From: Deltaproteobacteria bacterium
GTDB lineage: Bacteria > Myxococcota_A > UBA9160 > JAJDAL01
Direction of reading: 5' to 3'
Assembly: GCA_029261875.1 (NCBI GenBank)
Contig: JAJDAL010000042.1
Span: 62,001 to 126,000, forward strand
Length of the DNA: 64,000 nucleotides
Shown: positions 35,615-48,378 of the stretch, in pieces
Numbering within the stretch: position 1 is the stretch's first letter
Layout of the letters: each line of letters begins with the position of its first letter
Translations under genes and position numbers: made by a program
The notes under the pieces: model-generated
Told to the model about the DNA's origin: nothing
Databases searched by the model: none
What the model saw: only the letters and a program-made list of their open reading frames with translations

Positions 35615-36508
35615 ATGTCTCCCCGTCTGGTCGCCAGCCTTCAGACGCTCGGGGCCGTCTATGCCACGGTATTGGCGGCGGTGTTGGCGAAGATCGCGCT
35701 TCGCGAAGTGGCGCCCTTTACTTTCGTTTGGTTGCAACTCGCGGTGGCGGGTACCGCGCTGGGGATCTTTACGTTCGGGCTGCGTCGCGAACGCGTTCCT
35801 CGCGGGATCGGGTGGCGGATCTGGCTCTATCTCGCGGGCATTGGGATCTGCAATTTCACCCTCGTGCGTCTCGCGACGATCTTTGCCCTGGAGCGTCTGC
35901 CTGCGACCACCCACGCCTACCTGTTGGGGTTCGTTGGCATCGTCACCATGGGGATGAGTGTGTTGTTCCTGGGCGAGCGACCTTCGGTCGTCCAGCTGCT
36001 GGGTGCGTTGCTGGCGATCGTGGGTCTGCGCGTATTCTTTCGGGAAGCGCCGCCGCCCGCGGAGTTGACCGGTGCGCTGTACGCCGCCCTCGCGGTGGTG
36101 GGCCTCGCGGCGTACAACACGTTCGCGCGCAAGCTCGCGGTGGTGAACGACGGCGCGATCTCGAACAACGTCGTCTCCACGCTGGCGCTTTGGATTGGAG
36201 GGGGCCCCGTGGTGGCAGTGGGTTTGTGGGGGGATTGGCCGCCCGAAGTCCACGCCTGGCAAAACTGGGGGATCATCTTCGTCAACGGCATCGTGGGGGT
36301 CGCGATTGCGCTGACGGTCTTCAACTACATCCTGCGCACCCTGCGTTCCTACGAAGCGAGCCTGCTGGCGAGTTCGGGAATCATCTTCATGGCGCTCACG
36401 GCCTACGTAGTATTGGACGAACGACTCGACGGCTACCAGCTCGTGGGTATCGCGATGATGCTCGCCGGATTGGGGATCGTTCAAATTCGTCGCGGGAGCG
36501 GTGCTTGA
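35615..36508 (+). CDS. EamA/DMT family transporter
   Basis: 297 residues with ten predicted transmembrane helices in two five-helix halves, each ending in the EamA pattern (LGERPSVVQLLGALLAIVGL and LDERLDGYQLVGIAMMLAGLGIV). Members export metabolites or amino acids; the substrate cannot be told. It stands alone, tail to tail with the P450 gene across 28 bases. Confidence 0.88.
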   Translation: MSPRLVASLQTLGAVYATVLAAVLAKIALREVAPFTFVWLQLAVAGTALGIFTFGLRRERVPRGIGWRIWLYLAGIGICNFTLVRLATIFALERLPATTHAYLLGFVGIVTMGMSVLFLGERPSVVQLLGALLAIVGLRVFFREAPPPAELTGALYAALAVVGLAAYNTFARKLAVVNDGAISNNVVSTLALWIGGGPVVAVGLWGDWPPEVHAWQNWGIIFVNGIVGVAIALTVFNYILRTLRSYEASLLASSGIIFMALTAYVVLDERLDGYQLVGIAMMLAGLGIVQIRRGSGA

Positions 36509-36536
36509 CCCGCCGCAAAAGGGGCTCGCCGGCGAA

Positions 36537-37712
36537 TCAGCCCTCGACCCAAAGCGCATCGGGGGTGCGCAGCACCGTGCGCCGCGGTAGCGCCTTTTCC
36601 AGATCGACCAGCCGCAGGTCGGGTTTGCGCGCGGCGAGAACCTCGAGCGCCACGCTTAGATTCTTGCGGGCCAGGTGCATGCCCGGGCAGGCCTTGATGC
36701 CGCGTCCGAAGGTCAGGGTTCCGCGCGGGTCGCGATCGAGGTCGAAGCGATCGGGATCCGGGAAGTAAGCGGGATCCCGATTGGCGCCCGCCATCGCGAA
36801 CAAGACCCACGCGTCGGCGGGAATCTTCACGCCATAGAATTCGATGTCCCGGTTGCAGGACATGCGGGGTAGGACGGCGATCGGTGTTTCCCAGCGCAGG
36901 GTCTCTTCCACGGCGTCGCCCGCGCGCGCGGGATCGGCACACACGCTTTTCCAGACGCCCTCCTGCGTGAAGCAGCTGTACAGCAGATTTCCGAGGGAGC
37001 CGTGGGTGGTCTCACCGCCCGTCGGCAACAGCAGCCGAATGTGGGCGTAGATCTCTTCGTCGTCGAGGGCGCGCCCTTCCACCGTCGCCTGCACGAGTTC
37101 CGAAATGACGTCGTCGCGCGGGTCGCGCCGCCGGGCGTCGACTACCGGTGTCAGAAACTCGGTGAGTTCCTGGTAAACCCGTCGCGCCTTGTCGGGTTGA
37201 GAGCGAAAGCGCAACAGGGCGAGGGCCCATTCGTGAAAACTCGCCTCCCGCTCCCGAGGCAAGCCGAGCAAGCGCGAAATCACCAGGTACGGATACCGCG
37301 AGGAATAGGCCTCCACGAGATTGACGGGTCCGTTGCGGTTCGCGATTTCGTCCACGAGTTCGTTGGCGAGAGCCGACAAACCGCTGCGCTCGTAGTTCTC
37401 CACCGCCCGGGAACGGAACGCCGGCGTGGCGAGCTTGCGGTAGACGCGATGGCGTTCGGGGTCCTGCATGGAAATGAAGCTCCCGCCGATCGCGGGCTCG
37501 AGGGCGTTCTCGTACATGAGGTGGGGAGGAAAACGTTCGGTATCCGCGAACGCATCCGCGAGGGCGTCGTACCCGGTGATCACGAAAGCCGGGAGCCCCA
37601 GAAACCGCGTGGGCATCACCGGCGCCGTTTCGCGGAACGCGCGCAGCACCTCGTGCAGTTCGTTCCCCGGCATCTCGTCGAGGGCAAAGTCTACTTGGGA
37701 GAGCTCGCGCAT
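36537..37712 (-). CDS. Cytochrome P450
   Basis: Haem monooxygenase of 391 residues from ATG 37712. I-helix LLLPTGGETTHGSL, ExxR in EETLRWE, and haem loop FGRGIKACPGMHLARK are all intact; there is no membrane anchor and no fused reductase, so it is a soluble bacterial type needing separate ferredoxin partners. It lies 78 bases downstream of bioD on the same strand. In Bacillus a P450 (BioI) makes pimeloyl-ACP for biotin, so a biotin role is conceivable, but P450s of this type have many substrates and the gap leaves room for a separate promoter. Confidence 0.93.
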   Translation of the reverse strand: MRELSQVDFALDEMPGNELHEVLRAFRETAPVMPTRFLGLPAFVITGYDALADAFADTERFPPHLMYENALEPAIGGSFISMQDPERHRVYRKLATPAFRSRAVENYERSGLSALANELVDEIANRNGPVNLVEAYSSRYPYLVISRLLGLPREREASFHEWALALLRFRSQPDKARRVYQELTEFLTPVVDARRRDPRDDVISELVQATVEGRALDDEEIYAHIRLLLPTGGETTHGSLGNLLYSCFTQEGVWKSVCADPARAGDAVEETLRWETPIAVLPRMSCNRDIEFYGVKIPADAWVLFAMAGANRDPAYFPDPDRFDLDRDPRGTLTFGRGIKACPGMHLARKNLSVALEVLAARKPDLRLVDLEKALPRRTVLRTPDALWVEG

Positions 37713-37790
37713 AGGGCCTCGTCCCCGCAAGGCTAACACGTCGCTGGGACCGTCCTCGATTCCGGGGCCGATAGCGGATTCGCCGGCGAG

Positions 37791-39627
<1,837 letters not shown>

Positions 39628-39631
<4 letters not shown>

Positions 39632-40704
39632 CGAGGCGGGCTCGCGATGTCCGGCTTCATGATTTCGCCGTCGCGCCCGGTCAAGCGAAACTCGCCGGGT
39701 GTTTCCACAGCGTCCTCGTCGAAAACCGGATTGCCTTCCACCTCGAAGCCGGCCTCGCGGATCATGCGGTAGGTCTCGCGGACGTTGTCGCCCTGGGTGG
39801 TGAGGTAGCCCTCGACGAAGATCGAGTTGGCGGGCCACAGCGCCAGGGCACCGAGGCTGCGCAAGTGACCTTCGCGCCCACCCGCCGCGCGAATCTCCGC
39901 ACTGGGGTTCACCAGGCGCATGAGGGCCAGGGCGCGCAGGCAGCGTTCGGGAGACAGGGAGCCGTCCGTGCGGACGGGGTTGCCCTCGATCGGGATCAGG
40001 AAGTTGATGGGGATGGAGGGGACTTCGAGTTCGCGCAGGGAGAATGCGACTTCGACCACGTCGGCCGTGGTCTCCCCCATTCCGAGAATCAAGCCGCTGC
40101 AGGGTTCGATCCCGCATTTCTTCGCGGCCTTCAACGTGTTGATTCGGTCCTGGTAAGTATGGGTGGAGCAGATTTCGCCGTAATGGCTCTCGCTCGTGTT
40201 GAGGTTGTGATTGAAGCGATCGAGCCCCGCGTCGGCCAGGATGCGCGCTTCGTCTTCCCCCAAGAGACCGGCGGAGACGCAAACCTCGATGGGATAGCGG
40301 GACTTCACTTCCCGCACGATTGCCGCGAGCTTGGTCGCACTGGCTCGGGTCGGCCCGCGTCCGGAAAGCACCATGCAATACCGGGAAGCGCCGGAACGCG
40401 CCGCGCGCTCGGCTTCGGCCAGGATCTCATCGTCGGATTTCATGGGATATTTCCGGATCGGCGATTCCGAGTCCTTGGACTGGGCGCAATAGCCGCAGTC
40501 TTCCGGACACAGTCCGTTCTGGACGTTGTTCAGCACGTGGACCATGACGCGGCGTCCGAAGTGGTGTTGGCGCGGCACGAATGCGGCGTGGAGGAGCGGG
40601 AGCAAGTCCACGTCCTTTCCGTCCAGAATCCATTCGGCCTGTTCTTGAGTGGGCGCCTCACCGCGCAGCGCGCGTTGGGCCATCGCATAGTAATCGCTGT
40701 ACAC
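39628..40704 (-). CDS. bioB: Biotin synthase
   Basis: Radical-SAM enzyme inserting sulfur into dethiobiotin. The CxxxCxxC cluster is in GLCPEDCGYCAQSKDS, with the second-cluster and substrate motifs NHNLNTSESHYGEICSTHTY and ALWPANSIFVEGYLTTQG. I start it at GTG 40704, nine bases after a GGGGG box; the frame stays open further upstream but that stretch holds the promoter and operator. 358 residues. First gene of the bio operon. Confidence 0.96.
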
Positions 40705-40736
40705 AAATCCCCCGGCTTGGGTTGAGATGGGGATGA

Positions 40737-40764
40737 ACCCTAGAGCGCCGTACGGGCCTGTCAA
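40737..40764 (-). promoter_or_regulatory. bioB promoter
   Basis: Reading leftward, a perfect TTGACA (40764-40759) stands 16 bases before TAGGGT (40742-40737), which keeps the T, A and final T of the -10 consensus. Transcription would begin near 40730, leaving about 26 bases before the GTG. The -35 lies inside one arm of the inverted repeat at 40753-40794. Confidence 0.6.
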
Positions 40765-40794
40765 CCATTCGGGCACGTCGGGTTGACAGGCCCG
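40753..40794. promoter_or_regulatory. Putative BirA-type biotin operator
   Basis: CGGGCCTGTCAACC and GGTTGACAGGCCCG are perfect 14-base arms separated by 14 bases. The inner TGTCAACC-N14-GGTTGACA closely matches the classic bifunctional BirA operator (TTGTNAACC-N14/15-GGTTNACAA). It lies about 50 bases upstream of bioB and covers its -35, so binding of biotinyl-BirA would block the bio operon. The birA gene is outside the window. Confidence 0.75.
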
Positions 40795-40901
40795 AGCGTC
40801 TCCCCAGATTGCGAGAACACTGGTTAACCCAATGATTTTTATGTGTTTTTCGCCATTTCGGAATTTGACGCAGAGGGCGGGCGAGGCTAGGCTCGCTGTC
40901 G

Positions 40902-41945
40902 ATGGGCGATCCCTCCGCCAAGCACCCTTCGCTGCAAGAACCCTCTCGCCAAGAGTTTCGTAAAACATTGGATCACATCGGCGACGGCCTCGAACAGGTC
41001 GATCGCGCGATGAACGAACAGCTCACTTCCAACAGCGAGGTCGTGGGCGCGGTCGGTCGTCACGTGGTGAATTCCGGTGGCAAGCGGGTGCGTCCCGCGC
41101 TGCTGTTCTTCGCCGCCGAACTCTGTAGCTACACGGGTCCGCGCTGTGTTCAGGTGGCGGCGGCCGTCGAGCTGCTCCACACCGCGACATTGCTCCACGA
41201 CGACGTGGTGGATACTTCGGATCTGCGGCGCGGACGGCCTTCGGCGAACGCGCTCTGGGGCAATCGGCGCGCGGTACTGGTCGGCGATTTTCTCTACGCG
41301 CGCGCTTCGGCGATGATCGTCGAGGACGGTGACCCCGACATCCTGCTCATCTTCACGGATACGATTCGCCGCATGGCGGAGGGCGAGCTCCTGCAGCTGG
41401 AGCGCAGCTTCGATCCGTCGGTGACCGAAGCCTACTACTTCGAAGTGATCGGTCGAAAAAGTGCCGCGCTCTTGTCCGCCTCCTGTGAGGCCGGCGCGGT
41501 GTTGGGCGGCGTCACTCGGGCGGAACGCCGGCGCTTGGCGGAATTCGGTCGCGAAGTCGGGATCGCGTTTCAATTGCGCGATGACGCCCTCGACTACGAG
41601 GGTGGAGCCAAGGATATCGGAAAAGATCCCTTGGACGATCTGCGCGAAGGCAAGATCACACTCCCCTTGTTGCTGGCACTCAAGCGCGCCACCGTGGCGG
41701 AACGCGAGGAAGCCTCCGCGGTACTCAAGGGCGTGGCCAACATGGCGGCGAACGGAGACGACGAAAACTTCTCCATCGCTCCGGTCGTCGATTTGGTCGA
41801 GCGCTATCACGGCGTGGTGGATACGGTGCGAAGAGCCGAAGAGCACGTCGCCCAGGCGGAAGAAGCCATCGCACCCTTCCCCGATGGGTCCGCCAAACGC
41901 GCCTTGCTGGCGGCTGCGCGTTTCGCCGTAGCGCGAGATCGCTAA
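40902..41945 (+). CDS. Polyprenyl diphosphate synthase, IspB-like
   Basis: All-trans prenyltransferase making the long isoprenoid tail of quinones. The first Asp-rich motif is LLHDDVVDTSDLRRGRPS and the second FQLRDDALDY; GGKRVRPALLFF precedes them. 347 residues. Small side chains before the first motif (ELLHTATLL) fit a long-chain (C40-C50) product, but chain length cannot be read reliably. It diverges from bioB across 197 bases that contain the bio operator. Confidence 0.9.
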   Translation: MGDPSAKHPSLQEPSRQEFRKTLDHIGDGLEQVDRAMNEQLTSNSEVVGAVGRHVVNSGGKRVRPALLFFAAELCSYTGPRCVQVAAAVELLHTATLLHDDVVDTSDLRRGRPSANALWGNRRAVLVGDFLYARASAMIVEDGDPDILLIFTDTIRRMAEGELLQLERSFDPSVTEAYYFEVIGRKSAALLSASCEAGAVLGGVTRAERRRLAEFGREVGIAFQLRDDALDYEGGAKDIGKDPLDDLREGKITLPLLLALKRATVAEREEASAVLKGVANMAANGDDENFSIAPVVDLVERYHGVVDTVRRAEEHVAQAEEAIAPFPDGSAKRALLAAARFAVARDR

Positions 41946-41987
41946 GCGGATTGTCTCCCCCAGTCGGTCCCGACTGGAGTTCGAAAA

Positions 41988-42314
41988 ATGAAACATCGCA
42001 TCCCCACAGTGCGCGCCCTTGGGCTCGCATGGCTGCTGGCTCTCCTACTCGGTGGGGCGCCACTCGCCTTTGCGGCGGAAAGTCCCGCCTTGTCCGGTGT
42101 GGTGAATGTCAACACCGCCACCGCCGAGGAGTTGCAGATCCTGCCCGGCATCGGGGAGGCGCGTGCGCGCGCCATTCTCGATGCCCGCAAAGCACGGGGC
42201 GGGTTCCAGAGTGTCGAGGAACTCGTGGCCGTGCGGGGGATCGGGAATACCGCGCTCGAACGGTTGCGACCCTTCGTGGCCGTAAAGGGGAAAACCACCG
42301 CGCAGGTTCGCTGA
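41988..42314 (+). CDS. ComEA-like exported helix-hairpin-helix protein
   Basis: 108 residues: signal peptide to about residue 29 (LAWLLALLLGGAPLAFA), then one ComEA-type domain with two HhH motifs, VNVNTATAEELQILPGIGEARARAIL and FQSVEELVAVRGIGNTALERLRPF. Such proteins bind DNA in the periplasm during uptake; single-domain short forms are widespread and not always tied to competence. It follows the prenyl synthase by 42 bases. Confidence 0.88.
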   Translation: MKHRIPTVRALGLAWLLALLLGGAPLAFAAESPALSGVVNVNTATAEELQILPGIGEARARAILDARKARGGFQSVEELVAVRGIGNTALERLRPFVAVKGKTTAQVR

Positions 42315-42386
42315 GCAGGCCCGGAGTCAATGGGTGCCGGGAGCGACGCTCCCGGTGCCTCGCGGGTCCCCTATCCTAGCGGCGCC

Positions 42387-43268
42387 ATGTCCCCCCGAAG
42401 CGCGGCCCCCTGGGCATTTTCGCTCGCTCTGCTTGGGACGGCGCTGGTCGCGTTCGCGGCGGGCGCCGCGGAGCCCGTCCGTGGGGCCAAGCGGGTGGTT
42501 TCCCTGAATCCTTCCTTGACCGCCATATTGGTGGCACTCGACGCGAGTGATCGCCTGGTTGGGCTGGACGATTTCTCGGCCCGCCAGAACCCCGCATTGG
42601 CGGAGGTTCCACGGGTGGGAGGTCTCTACACACCGAGCCTCGAGGCCGTGGTTGCGCGCGAGCCGGACCTCGTGCTGCTGGTTCCCAGCGCCGAGCAACG
42701 CGGCTTTCAAGATTCCATTCGCGGCCTCGGGATCGAGGTCCTGGCCGTCGATCCGTTGACTTTCGAAGACGTCGTTGAATCCATCGAACGAGTTGGAGCC
42801 AAGATCGGTCGCTCGGTGGAAGCCAAGGCGCGGGCCGACGCCATTCGCGCCGCGCGTGCGGAAGTGCAACGCGCTACTCGCTCCCGCGCGCCGCGTCGGG
42901 CGGTCCTGGTGATCCAGCGCGAGCCGTTGTTCGTGGTGGGACGCGGCAGCTTTCTCGACGACATGTTGCGCGATGTCGGGACGCTGAACGTGGCCGCGGA
43001 ATTCTCGGAGCCCTACCCGCGCGTGTCCATCGAATGGTTGGTCGCTGCTCGCCCGGAGTTGATCGTCGATACCAGTGCCGACGCGGAATCCGCGCAAACC
43101 TATTGGGCGCGCTGGCCCTCGCTCCCCGCGGTTGCCAACGCGGGAGTCGTTGCGGTCCCGCAGGGGATGTTGTCTCTACCCGGTCCGGACCTCGATCGCG
43201 CGTTGCGCAAGCTCGCGCGACTGATCCACGGAGAAGATGTGCTCCGCGCGCCGCCGGTGGCGCCGTGA
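42387..43268 (+). CDS. btuF: ABC importer substrate-binding protein, BtuF-like
   Basis: Periplasmic binding protein of 293 residues from ATG 42387, with a signal peptide ending near residue 30 (ALVAFAAGAAEP). RVVSLNPSLTAILVALDASDRLVGLDDF is the BtuF/FecB family start, and VVAREPDLVLL plus VSIEWLVAARPELIVD follow. A cobamide ligand is the likeliest because the permease and ATPase are BtuCD-like, but haem or siderophore importers share these folds. Its stop overlaps the btuC start. Confidence 0.82.
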   Translation: MSPRSAAPWAFSLALLGTALVAFAAGAAEPVRGAKRVVSLNPSLTAILVALDASDRLVGLDDFSARQNPALAEVPRVGGLYTPSLEAVVAREPDLVLLVPSAEQRGFQDSIRGLGIEVLAVDPLTFEDVVESIERVGAKIGRSVEAKARADAIRAARAEVQRATRSRAPRRAVLVIQREPLFVVGRGSFLDDMLRDVGTLNVAAEFSEPYPRVSIEWLVAARPELIVDTSADAESAQTYWARWPSLPAVANAGVVAVPQGMLSLPGPDLDRALRKLARLIHGEDVLRAPPVAP

Positions 43269-44283
43269 GGCGCTTGACCCCGGCGCGTTTCGCGGGCGCG
43301 CTGCTGGTGCTGCTCGGGCTGCTGCTGCTGGCCATGACCTACGGACTCTGTGTGGGCGCCAGTGCGCTTTCTCCAATCCGTGTGGCCGAGGTGCTACTCG
43401 GGGACACTTCGAACGAAGTCGCACGGGATATCGTGCTTCGGATTCGCTTGCCCCGCGTCGCCCTCGGCGCGCTGGTGGGCGCATCGCTGGCTGCGGCCGG
43501 CGTGTTGTTCCAAGCGCTCCTGCGCAACCCGCTCGCGGATCCCTTCATCCTGGGAATTTCCGGCGGGGCTGCGTTGGGGGGCATCGCGGTGCTGGGTTTC
43601 GGCGGGTTACTGGGACTCGGTTATCAGGCGGTGCCACCCGCGGCCTTCCTCGGTGCAATCCTCGCGACGCTGCTCCTCTACGCCGTCACGGGTTTGCGCG
43701 GCCGATTGTCGGCCACGAGCCTGCTCTTGACCGGCGTCGTGTTCAACGCCTTCGCGTCCGCGGCGATCGTCTTCATCGCATCCCTCTCGGGCCTCACCGA
43801 AGGCGCCAGCATCTTCTTGTGGTTGATCGGAAGTCTTTCCTCCGTCGACGGTCCCGCACTCGGCTGGGTGGCGGCGTTCTTGGCACTCGGCCTCGCGATC
43901 ACGTTCCCCATCGCCCGCGGCCTGAACCTCCTCAGTCTCGGCGAGGAATCCGCGGAGCAGCTCGGCGTCGCGATCGAGCGACACAAGCGCATCATCTTGC
44001 TCGCGACTTCACTGATGGTGGGCGCGGCGGTCTCGGTGTCGGGCTTGATCGGCTTCGTGGGTTTGATCATTCCACACTTGCTCCGCTTGCTGATCGGTCC
44101 GGACCATCGCTTGTTGCTGCCCGCATCGGTGTTGGGCGGCGCTGCCTTTCTCGTCGTGTGCGACGCCCTGGCGCGGACCTTGATGGAAGGCCGCGAACTT
44201 CCAGTCGGTGCGGTGACGGCTTTGGCGGGGGGGCCTCTGTTTCTCTTCTTGTTGCGGCGCTACCAACAGCGCGCGTTCGCGAC

Positions 44284-44287
<4 letters not shown>
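43265..44287 (+). CDS. btuC: ABC importer permease, BtuC/FecCD family
   Basis: 340 residues from GTG 43265, which overlaps the preceding stop (GTGA). Ten transmembrane helices are expected; family motifs include LPRVALGALVGASLAAAGVLFQALLRNPLADPFILGISGGAA, NPLADP being diagnostic, and LSLGEESAEQLGV, the coupling-helix segment, and GFVGLIIPHLLRLLIGPDHR near the end. Substrate as for the binding protein. Confidence 0.87.
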
Positions 44288-46389
<2,102 letters not shown>

Positions 46390-46390
<1 letters not shown>

Positions 46391-47154
46391 TGGGCCGCGC
46401 CGCGCTCGTCTTGACCCTCATCGCCTGCGCCGCGGTCCCGCCGGCCGCGGCGTACGTTCCGTCAGCGGAAAAGATCAGCGTGGCTGCGGCCCAGACCAAC
46501 CGTCGTGCGCGCACCACCCAAGCGCTCCACGTTCGCGTCGCGCTCCATGTCGGAGGCGCAGAAATTCCGGCTGCGAAGGGCGAGCTTCTCAGCCACCCCA
46601 GTGGCCTCGTGCGCTTGGAGCTGCGCCGCCGGGACGGTTCCATCGAGCGCCACATGTTGCGCGGCAACGAGTATCTGAGCGCCCGCGATGGGCGGATGAT
46701 TCAAGACGCGGCGCGGATTCTCCCGCCCATCTTTGTCCTTCAGGCGCGCTCGGGTTCGGGGCTGCGCTCCTCGCTCTCGACGTTGGGTGTCGATGTGGAT
46801 ACCGCGGTGTTGGGTCGATCTGGCGAGAGCGACTGCTACGTGATCGGCGGTCGCGACCCGGCCGCCGAGCGCCTACCGGGCGGTCGTACACCCCCTTCGC
46901 TTTGGCTCGACATGGAGGATTTCCAAGCCGTCCGGATCGACACGGCTTCCGGAGTCCATTTTCGGTTCGGACCCCGCGCCCAATTCGCAAAGATCTCCCT
47001 TCCCAGCTGGGTGGATGTCGAGCAGAGTGGGAGGCCGCCCTTTCGGCTCGAGATCTTGTCCGCCGAGCCTGCCGGTGCCACCTCGGCCACATTTCGGACC
47101 GATTGGCTGCTCGCGACACCCGGCCCCCCGGGGGATTTTTCCCCCAATCCCTAG
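46390..47154 (+). CDS. Secreted protein of unknown function
   Basis: 254 residues from ATG 46390, which shares a base with the enolase stop. Signal peptide to about residue 22 (LVLTLIACAAVPPAAA). The mature part is rich in beta structure with GELLSHPSGLVRLELRRRDGSIERH, LRGNEYLSARDG and PSLWLDMEDFQAVRIDTASGVHFRFG; the pattern of basic beta strands and a late PSLWLDxxxFxxVR segment recalls LolA-like periplasmic folds, but I cannot confirm a family. Coupling to eno is probably only transcriptional. Confidence 0.65.
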
Positions 47155-47244
47155 ACTCCTGGGGTAGGGTGCTACTCGCGCCCAGATGCCCTAATTCTTT
47201 ACGGGTCTTTGGCCCCCCCAAGGGGCCACCCCCCTTGGATCGGA

Positions 47245-48378
47245 ATGAAGGAGTCTCCACTGCGCAGCGTCGAGGACATTCGCCCGCGCAAGGGCCTTTC
47301 GGTTCCCATCGTCACGGTGTTGGATGAGGACGGGCGTTTGCTCGAGTCTCAGCAGCGCGCGGTGGTGCGGCACGTCATCCAAGATGGCTACGGAGCGGAC
47401 ATCGTGTTCGCTGCGGGGACCACGGGCGAATGGGATCGCGTGTCCAATGACGTGCGTCAATCCGTGATTCAAGTTTGCGCCGAAGAGGTTCGCAAGCAGA
47501 ACGCGGGCCGAACCCTGGACCTCGAACGCGGCGTCGAGAGTTGGGGTGGCGTGACGGCGCCGACGCGTCACGAAACCCTCGAGAATCTCGATTTCGCCCT
47601 CCAATGCGGCGTCGATGCCGCGGTGCTGGCGCCGCTCTCGATTCGCGACGTCAGCGACCCGGTGAACTTCGTCGCCCGGGAAGTTGCGGACCTGCTCGAT
47701 GCGCGTCCGCGCCGCATCCCGATCTATCTCTACGACAATGCCGATATCGCGGTGAATCCGCGCATCCCCCACATCCGCACGCGTCAAGTCAAGGCGCTCT
47801 CGCGTCTCGATTTCGTGCGCGGCATCAAGGTGTCCGCGCCGCGCAAGGTGTTGAGTAACTACACGCGCGCTGCCGAAAACTTCCGCGAGCGCGGCGAATT
47901 CGGAATCTACGTCGGAAGCGCCATGCTGATCTTCGACATGTTCCAACCGCGCGTCGGTTGGCTGGGCCGTGCCTTCGAACACTGGCAGCGCCGCGGTTTG
48001 CGCGGTGGAATCGTGAGCGGTGTGGTGTCCGGACCCGCCAACGTGCTGCCGCGGGAATGGGCGCGTGCATGGCAGGTTTGCCGCGCCGGCGACGCCGAGC
48101 GCATGGCCGATGTGCGCACCGTCGTGGATGCATTCCGGGTCGGCACGCATTCCGCAGGCGGACGGCGCACGATCGCGTGCCTCAAGCGCGCTTTGGTCTC
48201 CATGGGCGTGATCGAGAGCGATCGCGTGGCAGCGGGAACGCCGGAGCTGGCGCGGCCCGACGCGGAACGCTTCGACGCGACCTTCGAACGCGTGCGCGCC
48301 CTGGCGGAAGAGCGCATCGGAGCGCCCTGGGTGACCCCGAGTTCGATCCACGCCCCGGCCTCGGAGGTGCTTTCGTGA
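47245..48378 (+). CDS. DapA-family class I aldolase/lyase
   Basis: 377 residues from ATG 47245. The TIM-barrel signature GTTGEWDRVS (58-67), Tyr163 in YLYDNADI and the Schiff-base Lys195 in VRGIKVSA are those of the DHDPS/N-acetylneuraminate lyase/KDG aldolase superfamily. It is about 80 residues longer than DapA, with a C-terminal extension (about 300-377), and a true dapA is at 62951, so it is not the lysine enzyme. Its stop overlaps the GTG of the kinase-isomerase fusion, pointing to a sugar-acid substrate. The substrate is unknown. Confidence 0.83.
   Translation: MKESPLRSVEDIRPRKGLSVPIVTVLDEDGRLLESQQRAVVRHVIQDGYGADIVFAAGTTGEWDRVSNDVRQSVIQVCAEEVRKQNAGRTLDLERGVESWGGVTAPTRHETLENLDFALQCGVDAAVLAPLSIRDVSDPVNFVAREVADLLDARPRRIPIYLYDNADIAVNPRIPHIRTRQVKALSRLDFVRGIKVSAPRKVLSNYTRAAENFRERGEFGIYVGSAMLIFDMFQPRVGWLGRAFEHWQRRGLRGGIVSGVVSGPANVLPREWARAWQVCRAGDAERMADVRTVVDAFRVGTHSAGGRRTIACLKRALVSMGVIESDRVAAGTPELARPDAERFDATFERVRALAEERIGAPWVTPSSIHAPASEVLS

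Noticed and set aside
42315..42386. Cobalamin riboswitch upstream of btuF
   Set aside because: Only 72 bases are available, holding a simple hairpin (42333-42359) without a B12 box; far too short.
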